Assembly (NCBI GenBank): GCA_911728455.2
Contig: OU452222.1
Span: 17,308,559-17,372,558 of the forward strand
DNA length: 64,000 bases
DNA from: Marthasterias glacialis
Lineage: Eukaryota; Echinodermata; Asteroidea; Forcipulatida; Asteriidae
Direction: 5' to 3'
Below, piece by piece: positions 12,173 to 22,847 of the stretch. Under the pieces are notes generated by a model. The model was not told where the DNA came from, made no database searches, and was given only the letters and a program-made list of their open reading frames with translations. Numbering within the stretch: the stretch's first letter is position 1; each line of letters opens with the position of its first letter. Both the position numbers and the translations under genes were made by a program.

Positions 12173-12184
12173 GTCCACGTGGAC
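12173..12184. promoter_or_regulatory. palindromic E-box GTCCACGTGGAC
   Basis: A 12-bp perfect palindrome is centred on CACGTG, the bHLH-type E-box. It is an isolated site with no associated gene visible. Confidence 0.25.
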
Positions 12185-12226
12185 CTTTTGGGTACATACC
12201 CATCCCTCAGTAGACCACATTCTTAA

Positions 12227-13190
12227 TCTGTTTTCAAACTAATCAAGTGAACTTCTCACAAAAATGGCCACCGTCCATTACGAACCCGTCCAAAGGAAAC
12301 AAGGCTATGCTGGGTCCAGAAAGTGGTGTCGACAAACAGCAGTTTTTCGTCTGTCACATTCGTCTATGGTCAGCCCGTCCCTAAACATAATGTTGTTTAC
12401 AAACAATCAGCGGATGCGGTAAACACGAGTGGGGGCTACTGGTGGGCCTCTGGGTACGGCCTAACTGGTTAGCGTAACGATGGTGATGATTTATGGCGGG
12501 AAAAAAGGGGTCAGGCGTGTTTATCGTCTGCTTTATCAACGCTGCCAAGAAAAACTGGTTGGGAATTCCACTTCAACTATTCATCACGGGGATATGTTCG
12601 AAATCTACAAATTGATCTGAAATTATGAAAACAATTTCTGGTGAAAGTGGAGTTTCTTAAAACGAGCTGACTAAATGCTGGGTTTTTTTTTGTAAGGGTA
12701 CCTTATGCAAAATGTCGAACTCATGCTCTACTGTGTGAGACAACATAACCTAGGTGTTTTTGATGGCTAGACCAAAAGGTCCGATTGATGGGAGATTGTT
12801 TATGGCATGTCTCCGCAGACCGAAGGAAACCACGGGTTGTGTCTTTTATCGATACGCACTTGGACAATTTGCTGTCCTCTGGAAACCAAATTAACATACG
12901 GATATTTTTGCTGAATTAGCATAGCTGATATAACCCCTGTTTCATCATCATAATTTGCGACTGTTTGTAGCATAACGGGGTTATAAAGACAGTACATCTG
13001 GGAATGAGATCCCACCACGAAACGAACGGGGCAGAAAATGATAACAACTCGGTAGCCTTAGAATAACAGTCGCGCTATTTTCCTAAACCATACAACGAAA
13101 ACACCAGCATAAAATGGGATTTTTGGCATGTGCACGCGTGGTAAGGGTATACTTATGTCCGGCCTGGTTTGTTTTCGTTAGAATGTCATT
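12227..13190. other. unique noncoding sequence
   Basis: I recognise nothing here. A 72-codon minus frame at 12800-13018 has no domain. Confidence 0.5.
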
Positions 13191-13242
13191 CTTTTTTTCT
13201 TTTTCCTTTTTTTTTTTTTTTTTTCTTTTTTCTTTTTTTCCA
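13191..13242 (+). repeat. T-rich tract
   Basis: Long T runs are interrupted by C. This could act as a polypyrimidine tract, but no clean acceptor and exon follow. Confidence 0.85.
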
Positions 13243-13711
13243 GATGGGTCGACCTGCATATTTAGCCCCACAATTCTAATTTCAGATCATTTCGCTGAGG
13301 AGAGACCGTGTGTTCCGTTGCTCTGCCTGTCCGAGGCGGGGATGAGGGGAACGTACTGGTGGATTTGATGTTTTGCGCGGCCCGTGCGTCACTGACAAAC
13401 GGACTGACTGATGTGTTGTTTTTACCTGATTAATTCAATTTGGGGGAAGGCCGACTGAAAATTGCCCCACCATCACGTGTCTTGTATGTGTGCTTCCAAA
13501 AACTCCCGTTACATGGGTCCTAAGATAACATGGCGTCGATTTGTTTCCTTAGTATAATATAGAAAAACATGGGGGGAGGTCGCTTGCCATTGATTTGGTG
13601 TGGGGTTTTTAAACGGCGGTGCAGTGTCACCTTGCCTGTAGAATAGCGGCAGGCGGTTGGGTATAAGGAGCTTGTAGTTTTCTTCTCTCCCGTCCATCCA
13701 ATCGTTCGTCA

Positions 13712-13912
13712 ATGCAAAGGATTTATCCTCATCATGCCGATGGAGTTTATACATCTCCGGAAAAAGAAGGTAACATCATCAGGTGGGGAGGGGAGTGTCT
13801 ACTCCTACGAGACGGCAAGGAGACAGGATCCCACCCTCCTCTTCCTCCTGCTTTACCGTCCCCTTCCATCCAGAGGAGTATCTCATCTCCAAGTATGATA
13901 CCGCCGCCCAAG
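13712..13912 (+). CDS. exon-like stretch with two donors and an internal acceptor, product unknown
   Basis: A plus frame from ATG 13712 is open for 117 codons (MQRIYPHHADGVYTSPEKEG...). A strong donor CAAG|GTAAGA sits at 13912/13913. A long pyrimidine tract ending CCATCCAG| at 13873 would define a 39-nt in-frame microexon, 13874-13912. Its readings include RSISSPSMIPPPK in the long frame or EEYLISKYDTAAQ in another. A weaker donor GAAG|GTAACA lies near 13771. The family is not recognised and the correct frame is undecided. Confidence 0.25.
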
Positions 13913-14065
13913 GTAAGAGACAACACGGTGCAGTTTTTCAAGAGGTTCGTGCTAAACATAAGTGAAGAAGGGCCGGGACAATACGGAATCCGTAACTTTA
14001 GAAAGTCAACCCTTATTCAAAACAAACGTCATAGAAACTCCCGCATGGAGTGTATAGAACCTTGA

Positions 14066-14640
14066 CTTCAATGATTGTGACAGAGGTACCAGGGGTAATC
14101 AAATCTATTCATCCACACGTAACTATGGTTACGTGGACATTTTTACAGTTGCCTTATAACATGAATACGGGTCCGTGCTTCTGTATAGCAAAGGCTCGGC
14201 CATGACAATTTTTTTCTCTCACTCTATTATGCGATTTACGTGTGGCAATTTCAAATGCAGGGAAAGTTACGGTATTTCTTCATCACCGGGAACCGTGCCT
14301 TGGGGGTGAACGCAGCGCGGATCATGCCGTTTCCCCCACACGTTCATTGGTTTACTTATCAGCTGACGTTCGCCATTATTTTCGAAACGAATTACAAGTT
14401 CGGTGGACAGCTTGAATGACCGTCATGATCAGCAGAGTCAATTCAATTTTTATCTAATTCAATTCGATTCAGTTCATTTCAACTCAATACAACTCGATGA
14501 AAAAATATACGTTCAAACTCTCACGACACTGAGATTTTAAAAGGGGGCTTTTACTACCGGTGAAAAAATAACACTCCAAAATTGAGTTACTTGAAGTAAA
14601 TGTACACTTGTCAACTGATTCAATTTCAGACGGATTTTGA
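14066..14640. other. unique noncoding sequence
   Basis: I recognise no feature. A run of degenerate ATTCAATTC/CAATTCGATTC blocks lies at 14440-14500. Confidence 0.5.
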
Positions 14641-14671
14641 AAATAAATAAATAAATAAATAAATAAATAAA
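14641..14671 (+). repeat. (AAAT)n microsatellite
   Basis: This is an uninterrupted AAAT repeat of about eight units. Confidence 0.95.
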
Positions 14672-15432
14672 CATCAAAAAACGTATGGCGTATACATGAA
14701 TCATATCAATATGATTTGTTTAAACAGTCCGTTTTAAAGTGTGTTAGTAGATATTTTTGCCTGGGGGTGGGGGCGAGTGGTTTACCATCCTAGATAGTTT
14801 GTCTAGGCACCCTTCGGTAAAAACAAAAAACAAAAAAAATTGTCTCGAACAATCGATTTGATTGGCTGTACATGCCCTATGAACTATGTCACTAGACATG
14901 AATTATTAATATTGTACATTGGATGTATTATACCGCTGGGGGAAACAGTATTCTTCAAATGATCAGATACGGCTATCGGTTTTCGGTTTACAATATAACT
15001 ACTGCGGTTAATGAGATTTTGATTTGTAGGCAATCGTTTCACGTGATCTCAGTCATGCTATAAAAAAAAACCTGGGGAAAATAGTCCCAAAAAGGACAAA
15101 AACAAAATATGAAAATAATAAATGACAAAAGAAGGTGTACTCTGCAGCCAGTGCAGTGCACGAAAGTGGATGTTCACCTAGGCTATATGTTGTACCATAG
15201 TGCAAGCCTGCACACACACACAAAAAACACGTTGTAGAAAATGTTTTCATTAAAAAAAAAAGAAGTTATCATTATTATAATTTCTTTATTTATTTATGCA
15301 AGGGTTATGTCCATGAAGCTTACACGAAGTCCATGCATTGGTTCTTCGCGATGTGACAAGAAAAAAAAATATATCATTGTATTCGAAATTGCCGTCTGAA
15401 TATATAATTTAAAAATCATTCAATTAAAATTA

Positions 15433-15500
15433 TGGTTCTGGGCATGTTTCTGGTTCTGGTTCTGGTTCCAGTTCTGGTTCTGGCACTGGTTCTGATGACT
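15433..15500 (+). repeat. hexanucleotide (TGGTTC)n repeat
   Basis: About nine units of TGGTTC and close variants (GGTTCC, GGCACT) occur in tandem. It is imperfect and no open frame uses it. Confidence 0.85.
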
Positions 15501-15744
15501 AACTACATAAACTCCTCAAGTCCGACATAAACACGAAGGCGCTTCTTGTGTCTACTGTACGAGGGACGTAAGCCTGAACGAACTGGACAAAAATGCAATA
15601 TCCGCCATTTTGTTTGCGTGGTTTTGTTTCGAGTACAGAAACAAACAGTTATTATGAGCTCTTACGTTGTATCGAAAGTTACATAGGTTCTGTCTGCAGT
15701 GTTTCTAGTGATTAGTTTTGTTACCTTTAATACATCGATGTTTG

Positions 15745-15895
15745 GTAAGTACTGCGCACTCAGTGTAATTCTCGAGTCCTGCAGAGAAAAGAAAAGTACA
15801 CAGGCACACTGCTCGGGTGGGATTCGAACCACGACCCCGCATTCTATAAATTGCAGATATCTTGTGTTTCTAACCCATGATGTTTATGTCACTGT
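15745..15895 (-). mobile_element. tRNA-derived SINE, family C (3' part)
   Basis: On the minus strand a good B box (GTGGTTCGAATCCCACCCGA, near 15817-15835) is followed by a tail with GTGCCTGTG, a T/C-rich stretch, GCAGGACTCGAGAA and TACACTGAGTGCGCAGTACT. The tail matches the inverted pair at 38500-38675. The A-box region is decayed. I recall this SINE type as common in echinoderms. Confidence 0.6.
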
Positions 15896-16437
15896 TACAC
15901 GGACTAATTTTCGTGTACGTTTTGAGTTCTTGTGGCAGTTAGATAGCCAAAAGAATGTGAATTTTATCTTAACTTATCTAAAAGTCTCTCTAAAATTTTG
16001 ATATCGCTGATTTTGTTGTTGTTGATTTTTCATTCAGGTTTGATTTGATTTACACGTCACCAATGCCATTTATAATGGGTAAAACAAGCGAAGGACATTA
16101 GGGACTATACATCATCACACAATGTATCATTGTTGATTTAACAAAAGGAACGTATGACTTTATTTTCCAATATCAATTTCAGTCGACTTTTTGTTCTGAT
16201 GAGGCAACTACGTGAAGGAAATGTCAATAGCGCGGTCTTTAAATGTCAAACTCAACGTATAAAGAGGCAAGCGATTACATTCATGTTGTGCAATACCTTT
16301 TGTATATACCAACGGAGGGCGCTTCGATTATGAATTTAAACATCTGTCCCTAGAATAAAACAAATTACGAAACAGATGGCGAGCATTGATTTCTGATCAG
16401 AACATTTTTAATTAAAGGAGTTCGCGCAATTTCTTAC

Positions 16438-16497
16438 CGAAGCGATCGGCAGGTCATTGAGCGGACGGGGTTCCCCTTTTTTTTGTTTTAAATCCAT
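16438..16497 (-). CDS. possible short first coding exon on minus strand, product unknown
   Basis: On the minus strand an ATG (16497) in strong context (A at -3, G at +4) opens 20 codons, MDLKQKKGEPRPLNDLPIAS. The frame ends at TCG|GTAAGA. No downstream exon was identified. Such short frames occur by chance, so this is only a candidate. Confidence 0.18.
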
Positions 16498-16516
16498 ACT
16501 GTCCGTCTGATAAAAT

Positions 16517-16524
16517 CACGTGAT
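16517..16524. promoter_or_regulatory. E-box TCACGTGA
   Basis: This is a palindromic MITF/TFE/USF-type E-box. It lies just upstream (minus strand) of the candidate exon at 16438-16497. Similar TCACGTGA sites occur near 15039 and 43372. Confidence 0.25.
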
Positions 16525-16883
16525 ACGAATTTCTTCGAGCAAACTCTTGGACATACAATGTCAATCCAATCCCGCCTTGATTGATTTGCACATCTATACT
16601 TAGTGGCACGCCTTAATTCAGTTATAGAAGACTCCTTAATCGAAGGGAAATTGTTTTAATTCATTAGCTTGCATAAATCATCACGGGGTCAAATATTTGT
16701 TTTGCAAATGAATCACGTTTTACAGCACCAACATGACAGCGTTCACGTCGGCTGCTTCTCATATCGCTACACCGATTTTTTTCTTCCCTCCCCCTTCGCC
16801 TTGTTCTTCTTCTTCTTCTGCTCAAGCTGTAGCCCATGCGGCCTGGGGTCTAACTGCCGTGCATTTGATGAAGTCCCTTATGA

Positions 16884-17303
16884 GCGACGATTAAATTTGT
16901 TGACATCGCAAGAGACCGTGGTCCGCGGCAGAGGCAAATTAAAGCTACCGTTCCCACTCCCTCCAAGCAACGTGATCTAAGCTGGTACAATGAGCTGAAG
17001 GAGAGGGACCCCATCAGTATCCTTGCTGCGGGATAAGGCAGGCTGAGCGACGTACAGGGCTTCAGCTACAGGGAGAAAAATCGTCTTATTATCTCGTACC
17101 GCGGGTATCAATCATCGCTGATGTCCATGTCGGGGGAGTCTCTCTACTCCAGTCGCCGTAGTTTTGCTCGGATTTCCGGGTGGATCGCTGTCGAATGCGC
17201 GCTTAAGCTCAACCGCTTTTGTCAAACCACAAATAATACCTTCACTCCCAGGCATGCACCGTCTAGGCTGTCTATCACAAACACGGCAATGATCTTAATT
17301 TGA
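16884..17303 (+). pseudogene. coding-like stretch interrupted by one in-frame stop, product unknown
   Basis: One reading frame stays open from 16884 to 17303 except for a single TAA near 17032. Before the stop it reads ...SWYNELKERDPISILAAG. After the stop it reads ...GFSYREKNRLIISYRGY..., then a serine-rich MSMSGESLYSSRRSFARIS. A long pyrimidine tract with CAAG/GTAG acceptors lies at about 16785-16835. The serine/arginine-rich part resembles a cytoplasmic linker or phospho-region, but I cannot name the family. It may be a decayed exon, two exons, or chance. Confidence 0.3.
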
Positions 17304-17979
17304 AAATGTGTAGGATGGGCTAATTAAAGAAAAGAGGCCCCGGACAAAGGATTTGGGGAGAGCGTGATGCGCATTGTACAGATCCCTTACACTTAATGTG
17401 CTCTGCTTACAACATTGTGCAATTACAGGAGAAAACTGACAAGCAAACGTTACGGGCATGCATTTGGTGATAAAAACAACACCATCAATATTGGTTCCTG
17501 ATATCTACAATTTTCATCAAATCTTAAAGGCATAGAAAGCGCTACTGGCATCCCGTTTAGAATTATTCTAGATTTTTTTTCTTTCTTTTTGTGTCAAGGA
17601 TCAAAAGGCAAGTGCATAAACCTGTGTGTAAAAATATGTCGCGTGACGTGAACTACTTCATCCCATGGTATTAATCGTGAAAACTGACGTTACTTATTTT
17701 GGACCCTACTTCAGTGGTGATAAAGATGAGCCAACATGCCAATTCAATTTTATTTATAAGCGTTAATAATTTTTTATTGTGTTTCTTGTATTTTGTTGTT
17801 TTACGCTGTATAAACATTCCGCGTAACGACAACATGTCTGTTTCAATGGCATAGTGAGATACCGGTAGCTGCTACCATTCAAATAATTCTGATGAAGAAT
17901 ATTTTTCGTTTATAACTTCATGGATTTCTTGCAAATTTTGTCCGTCCCTTGACCAAACAATCGCATCAGAGTTATAAAA

Positions 17980-18045
17980 AAAAAGTAATAATAATAATAA
18001 TAACGACAATAATAAAAAAAAATAATAAAAAACAAAAATAAAAAC
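17980..18045 (+). repeat. A-rich/(AAT)n tract
   Basis: AATAATAATAAT units are mixed with A runs. Confidence 0.85.
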
Positions 18046-18283
18046 GAGATCATTGCATACAGCTCTATTTCATTTCGTGGTTGTTAATCTCTTATTGCTA
18101 ATTTTTTATGATTTAGATATGCAAAAACATGGGAAAATGTCTGGCAATTTGTTGCAAAAACATGAAGCGAGGCTTATTTGCAACTTGAAAGTGAGATTGC
18201 AAGGCTTATATGCAAGGTTACAACAACTGATCAAAAGCCGACATCGGTCAAAAAGTATTGCAAAAAGAAGAAAAAAAATATAT

Positions 18284-18302
18284 ATATATATATGTATATA
18301 TT
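18284..18302. repeat. (TA)n microsatellite
   Basis: Alternating TA of about nine units follows an A run. Confidence 0.9.
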
Positions 18303-18333
18303 TAGGCTACAATATAATAGGGTTTACATTATG

Positions 18334-18790
18334 AGCCAACACGGGTTACAGTAAAGGCGTAGTCACAACTGGGTAAAATTGGATTCAGTACCACTAAAGT
18401 CTTACAATTTAATTGGGTTATCTTTAAGATATCCCGATTAAATCAAATGAACCATTTTAATGGTTCATATTGAGGGTAACATTGTGGGACAGGGGTTACG
18501 ATGAGGAGTTACAGTAAGGGGGGACAGTAAGGACGTGAAGGGCTACAGTTAAGGTCAGTGTCACAAACTGTTACACTTTATACAATGGGCGTGGAACTGA
18601 AAGGGTTACAGATAGGGACGGGTATACAATGTAACAACCTTGGTAACGCTAATCGGAGATGGAGTATACTTTACAACGGATGGGTTTAATGTATATTACA
18701 ACACGGTCAATAGGCCAGTATAGGACAGGGATGTACAAAACGAACATGGTTCACGTTATGACGTATACAAAGAGTTACGATAAAAACACA
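18334..18790 (+). repeat. degenerate GTTACAGTAAGG-type tandem field
   Basis: Variants of GGGTTACAGTAAGG recur irregularly (for example near 18346, 18497, 18509, 18524, 18542 and 18603). They appear again at 19480-19515, on the far side of the 26-bp minisatellite. The units are too diverged for a fixed period. It looks like an old tandem array. Confidence 0.5.
18408..18467. repeat. two adjacent hairpins
   Basis: TTTAATTGGGTTATCT (18408-18423) pairs with AGATATCCCGATTAAA across three bases, with two or three mismatches. Directly after it, TGAACCATTTTAATGGTTCA (18448-18467) is a near-perfect palindrome. Both sit inside the GTTACAG field. Confidence 0.6.
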
Positions 18791-18806
18791 AACGCCCCCC
18801 CCCCCC
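18787..18806 (+). repeat. C homopolymer run
   Basis: An uninterrupted run of about 13 C follows ACG. Confidence 0.85.
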
Positions 18807-18942
18807 TGTTATTCAAATAATCCGTCTGGTCGACTGAGGTATACAGGGTTGTTGTATTATGGTATCACAGAAGAATGGGTTCTTTATGGTTTCGGCATGC
18901 AGGTAAAAAACATGTGGTGTTATGTATTTTTGCTAAGTAGAA

Positions 18943-19389
18943 TTTAGTTAAGAACCCGTCCTGCTTAGTTCTGATAAGAACCCGTCCTGCTTAGTCCCGG
19001 TAAGAACTCGTCCTGCTTACTTTTGATAGGAAATCGTCCTGCTTATGTCTCATGAGAACTCGTCCTGTTTAGTTCTGATAAGAACTCGGCCTGCCTAGTT
19101 CTGATGTCCTGCTTAGTTCTTATAAGAACACAGCCTGCTTAATAGTTCTGATAAGAACTCGTCCTGCTTAGTTCTGATAAGAACTCGTCCTGCTTAGATC
19201 TGATAAGGTTTTGTTCTACTTAGTTCTGATCAGAGCTCGTTCTGCTTAGTTCTGATTAGAACTCGTCCTGCTTAGTTCTGATTAGAACTCGCCCTACTTA
19301 CTTTTGATAAGAACTCGTCCTGCTTAGTTCTCATGAGAACTCGTCCTGCTTAGTTCAGCTAAGAACTCGTCCTGCTTTGTTCTGAACGA
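18943..19389 (+). repeat. 26-bp minisatellite, about 17 units, each with a dyad
   Basis: The consensus unit reads TTAGTTCTGATAAGAACTCG followed by TCCTGC. AGTTCT and AGAACT form a dyad around GATA in each unit. Units vary by substitutions and small indels, and one unit is truncated near 19108. No frame stays open through it. Confidence 0.9.
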
Positions 19390-19519
19390 ACATATCTTGC
19401 TCTTTATCTACTGCCACATAAAAAAACATAGAGACACCGAAAAAGTAGGGATAGTATACGGAGAAGTAGGGTTTCGGTTTGGGTTTACAGCAAGGTACAG
19501 TGAGGGTTACATCATGGAG

Positions 19520-20298
19520 CAGAAAGTACACGGAGATGAGCCAAGGGTCTGGCTCAAGCCAACCGACGATAGCTGGGAGCACACGGTGCGAAAAAGACTC
19601 GAATTATTGCTGGGCGCTAACGTGTACGGCATTTAATAGGTGTCGTAAAAGATTAATAGCTCTGTCAATCAGCCGATTTCAAAGTCGCTCCCTCGAGTGG
19701 TGGTAATTTTGGAGGCATCGTTGCATCTTTACATCAACGTTCATTTCGCGGCACGTTCCGTTTCTTCTTGCGTTCCGTGTGATTCACCGGGAGCGGAACC
19801 CACGGGACTTTTTTGGCGCGCTACTTGGTGCAAAAGAACTCCACAGTTTTTTCGCGCCTTTTCCCTTGACTAGACGACTATTGCATGATTGCATATTTAC
19901 TCATGAAAAAAATCACAGATTGTTTCTGGACAGCGGGTTTCTGTTTGCATGACTGGGTTAAGTAAACAGCCTTGAATATTCAAAAACACACCATGCACCC
20001 AACCTCTGAAAAGCTCATCAAATCCAAAATCGGTCTCATTATTGATGGTGGGAATTGAAATAACCAACGGTATTATGGGACTCATCAATTAATACTATAT
20101 TTTCAACCTTAACAGTCTTCCACAAAAAGAATATTTACAAGTGGACTGATCTGTTATTGTAATAACTTCATCAGTTGTGTGCTTGCAGATTTTGTTAATG
20201 TTTTTCCCCATAACTACCTATTCATTTTTCCCCTCTGAGCGAAAACGGGAATATTAAATTAGCTTTAAGTCAAGACTTTATGAGCAAACAGTACCAGT
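19520..20298. other. unique noncoding sequence
   Basis: Overlapping short frames on both strands at 19355-19706 and 19897-20088 show no recognised domain. Confidence 0.5.
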
Positions 20299-20332
20299 AT
20301 TTATTTATTTTATTTTATTTTTTTTTTTTTTT
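20299..20332 (+). repeat. TTTA/T-rich tract ending at TTGCAG
   Basis: ATTT units run into a T tract, then TTGCAG. That would be an excellent splice acceptor, but no open exon-like frame follows convincingly. Confidence 0.8.
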
Positions 20333-20779
20333 GCAGTAGGTACCCTGTTATTTGCAGCACGCAATCGTTAACCTATTTGCCACAGACACAAATATAACAC
20401 CTCTGAAACCACGATCTTGGCCAGTTTCTGACTTCAGCCTAGTGGCTATTTCATGTACAGTCCCTTATGTCAAAGTTTTCACATGCAACATCCAACAGCT
20501 TTGTTAAACTTCAGTTCTGCATACGTAAAAGGTGAAGAGCCTAGCTACAAAATAAAAAAATCTTACACAAAATCTACGCACAACCTCGTACCTTTAGAAC
20601 AGATTGTCTGGAACAAACGGTTGACCGACTGCACTTAGCGACACACTTTTTTCCAGCTTATAAATTGGTAATGGGTGTGTGCCCATTTAATCAGCGCTAT
20701 GAATATTTCAGTGGGCTATTAATTTTGAACAAGATTCAATCGTCAATGCGCCGAGTGCATTGATTGGTGAGAGATCACT

Positions 20780-20885
20780 GGGGCAAAGTGGGGGGAAGAG
20801 TGGAAGGGTGGAGGGGAAGGTTATAATCGTTTTGCAGGCACAGTGTGGGGGGGGGGTAACCAGAGGAGGGTGGGGGAACGTGGGC
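20780..20885 (+). repeat. G-rich low-complexity segment
   Basis: Many G runs occur, including a run of ten, so G-quadruplex formation is possible. A 64-codon minus frame over it is proline-rich and compositionally driven. Confidence 0.6.
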
Positions 20886-21448
20886 TATGACACCCTCCTT
20901 CTCTGAATCCTTGCCCCATTGATACCCCCTTGTTTTAGCCCAGGACCCAGTTAAAAAAATCGTCTTCATTTATTAGAAATGTAGTTTTTCCAAATAAAAC
21001 ATCTGTCGTGCATTTAACCTGTAGCTAATTAAGATTGTTTGCACAACTGTGTGGTTCATTACATCGACTGATATCAACAGTATATAACAAAACGTCTTTC
21101 ACTTGTTATTACTTTTCTTGGTAAATCATATCAATAGTCCCCGCCCCCTCCCACTCTTAAATGAAACTGGTTTTGTGATGGGCTCTCCCATGAACACGAT
21201 CATCGAGTCGGATATAGAGAGTTGTGCAAGATTGAGAGACATGAAACGAGAAAACGTTGAATTTGTCTTCGTGGAGTATAAAGCGAATGAGTGACATAGG
21301 GTTACTTCTTTTGTCTCTATTTGGATTTTAGGATTTCACTGTAGTAAATTCGACCGACTTCTGAATTGTACATGTTTGAGTGTAATTGCGTTTGGTCAGA
21401 CGATTTTGCATTTAATTTGTTTACTCCCGGTAAGTCGGTATTTGGTGG

Positions 21449-21581
21449 TATACTCTAAAACTAAAGTTAGTCAAAACAGCTTTAATTAGTAATTTTATAC
21501 CATTTTTAACAAATTTTAGTCAAAATGTGGTCTATAATTACTTATTAACGCTGTTTTGACAAAGTTAATTTTTAGAGTATA
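21449..21581. mobile_element. 133-bp MITE with about 55-bp inverted repeats, TA flanks
   Basis: TATACTCTAAAACTAAAGTT...GTCAAAACAGC on the left is mirrored by the inverted right half (GCTGTTTTGAC...TTTTAGAGTATA). Both ends carry TA next to TACTCTAAAA, which fits a TA target duplication of the Tc1/mariner (Stowaway-like) type. It seems to interrupt the CGGTTAGTCGG-type repeat described next. Confidence 0.75.
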
Positions 21582-21636
21582 GGTTTTACCTATTTCATAG
21601 TCACAATCATTTCTTCAGGGGATTTTTATATCGTTT

Positions 21637-21830
21637 AGCCGGAATAGTCTCAATATTTTAAAGAAGTTATTTGGACAACTCATTCATGGTTAAGTGAATG
21701 ATATCTCATAACCGGTTAGTCGGTATTTTAACAGTTATTTGGGCTACTTATTCCTATTCTTTTGTGAGACACCTAGATAGATTTTTAAACCGGTTAGTCG
21801 GTTGCAGTCGATTTCTTAGTTATTTTTTTA
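21637..21830 (+). repeat. diverged about 75-80-bp tandem repeat
   Basis: Blocks beginning with CCGGTTAGTCGG (21711 and 21791), a weaker TTTAGCCGGAATAG (21637) and CCCGGTAAGTCGG (21427) are each followed by similar TATTTTAACAGTTATTTGG-like text. Spacing is 74-80 bp. A 152-codon plus frame across 21698-22156 partly reflects this repeat and has no recognised domain. Confidence 0.4.
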
Positions 21831-22156
21831 TTTCATTTATTCTCTTTCCTTCTCTCCTAAAATTGGAAAGACGGCTGGCAAATATTCAACCAACTTCAAC
21901 AAAAGACTCATGCTCTAAACCGATAAAAAAAAATGCAAAGTTCCAAGGTCAATTTTTAAAACGACCGGTTGCAACTATTGGCCCAGACCTCGAAGAAATA
22001 GCTTCTTCTTTTTTTTTGTTCCGAAGAAAACCAATTGCGTGTAACGGCGGTCATGGCTGTGCGCACGCCGCACGATTTAGGTATCAACTCGAGAAGGTGA
22101 TGAGAGATAGGAGTTGCCACCCCTGGAAAGGAGGCCCCCATCTCAGAATGACGTAG

Positions 22157-22847
22157 CGTATAAGGTCATGTATGATCGATGAGGCAGGCTGGCGTATTAC
22201 CCGGGGGATCCCGTCTTATTATCACAATACCATGAAGTTTGATTATACACACAATTTTCATTTCACCCCTTTTTTCGTCCGTATTTTATGATATAGCTAT
22301 TAGTCATTTAAAATGAGACCCAAATTATTCATTTACTTGGACAGCATTTTCTGTGAGTTCTCGTCCGTTAAAGCTTGATACCCTAGCCTTGCTGGGTTGA
22401 CAAACGCAGGGTCAGACACAGGGCACCTTACACGAATATCACTCACTATGCGGCCACAGCAGGGAGTGCTGACTGGAATGGCTAAACATTACTAACGCGT
22501 ATACCGTTGAGGTATACTGGGAACCAGACCATTGTATAACAGACTGTGCTGTACTCTTGTTTAGGGCTTACAGTACTAACATGCCAGTCAACTGCCGTTT
22601 ACTATAAAATCGCAACCGTTTACACAAGTAAAAGATTTCAAGCTTCTAAGTAAACAATGCAACCATTAAGTTCCGTTGAGTTTTCAGTTACGAGAGGGAA
22701 CAAGACTTCTCACACTGTGCCTATTAGTGTAGACACTGTTACTCGATTATTATAACAGACTACCACACCAATGGCCAACATGCATACTATTTATAATAGC
22801 ATTATTCATACAATTAAAAAGTACACGATGACAAGAATAGTCCGTAC
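22157..22847. other. unique noncoding sequence
   Basis: I recognise no feature. Confidence 0.5.

Noticed and set aside
21698..22156. 152-codon plus frame
   Set aside because: Its first part is made by the CCGGTTAGTCGG repeat and the rest has no domain.
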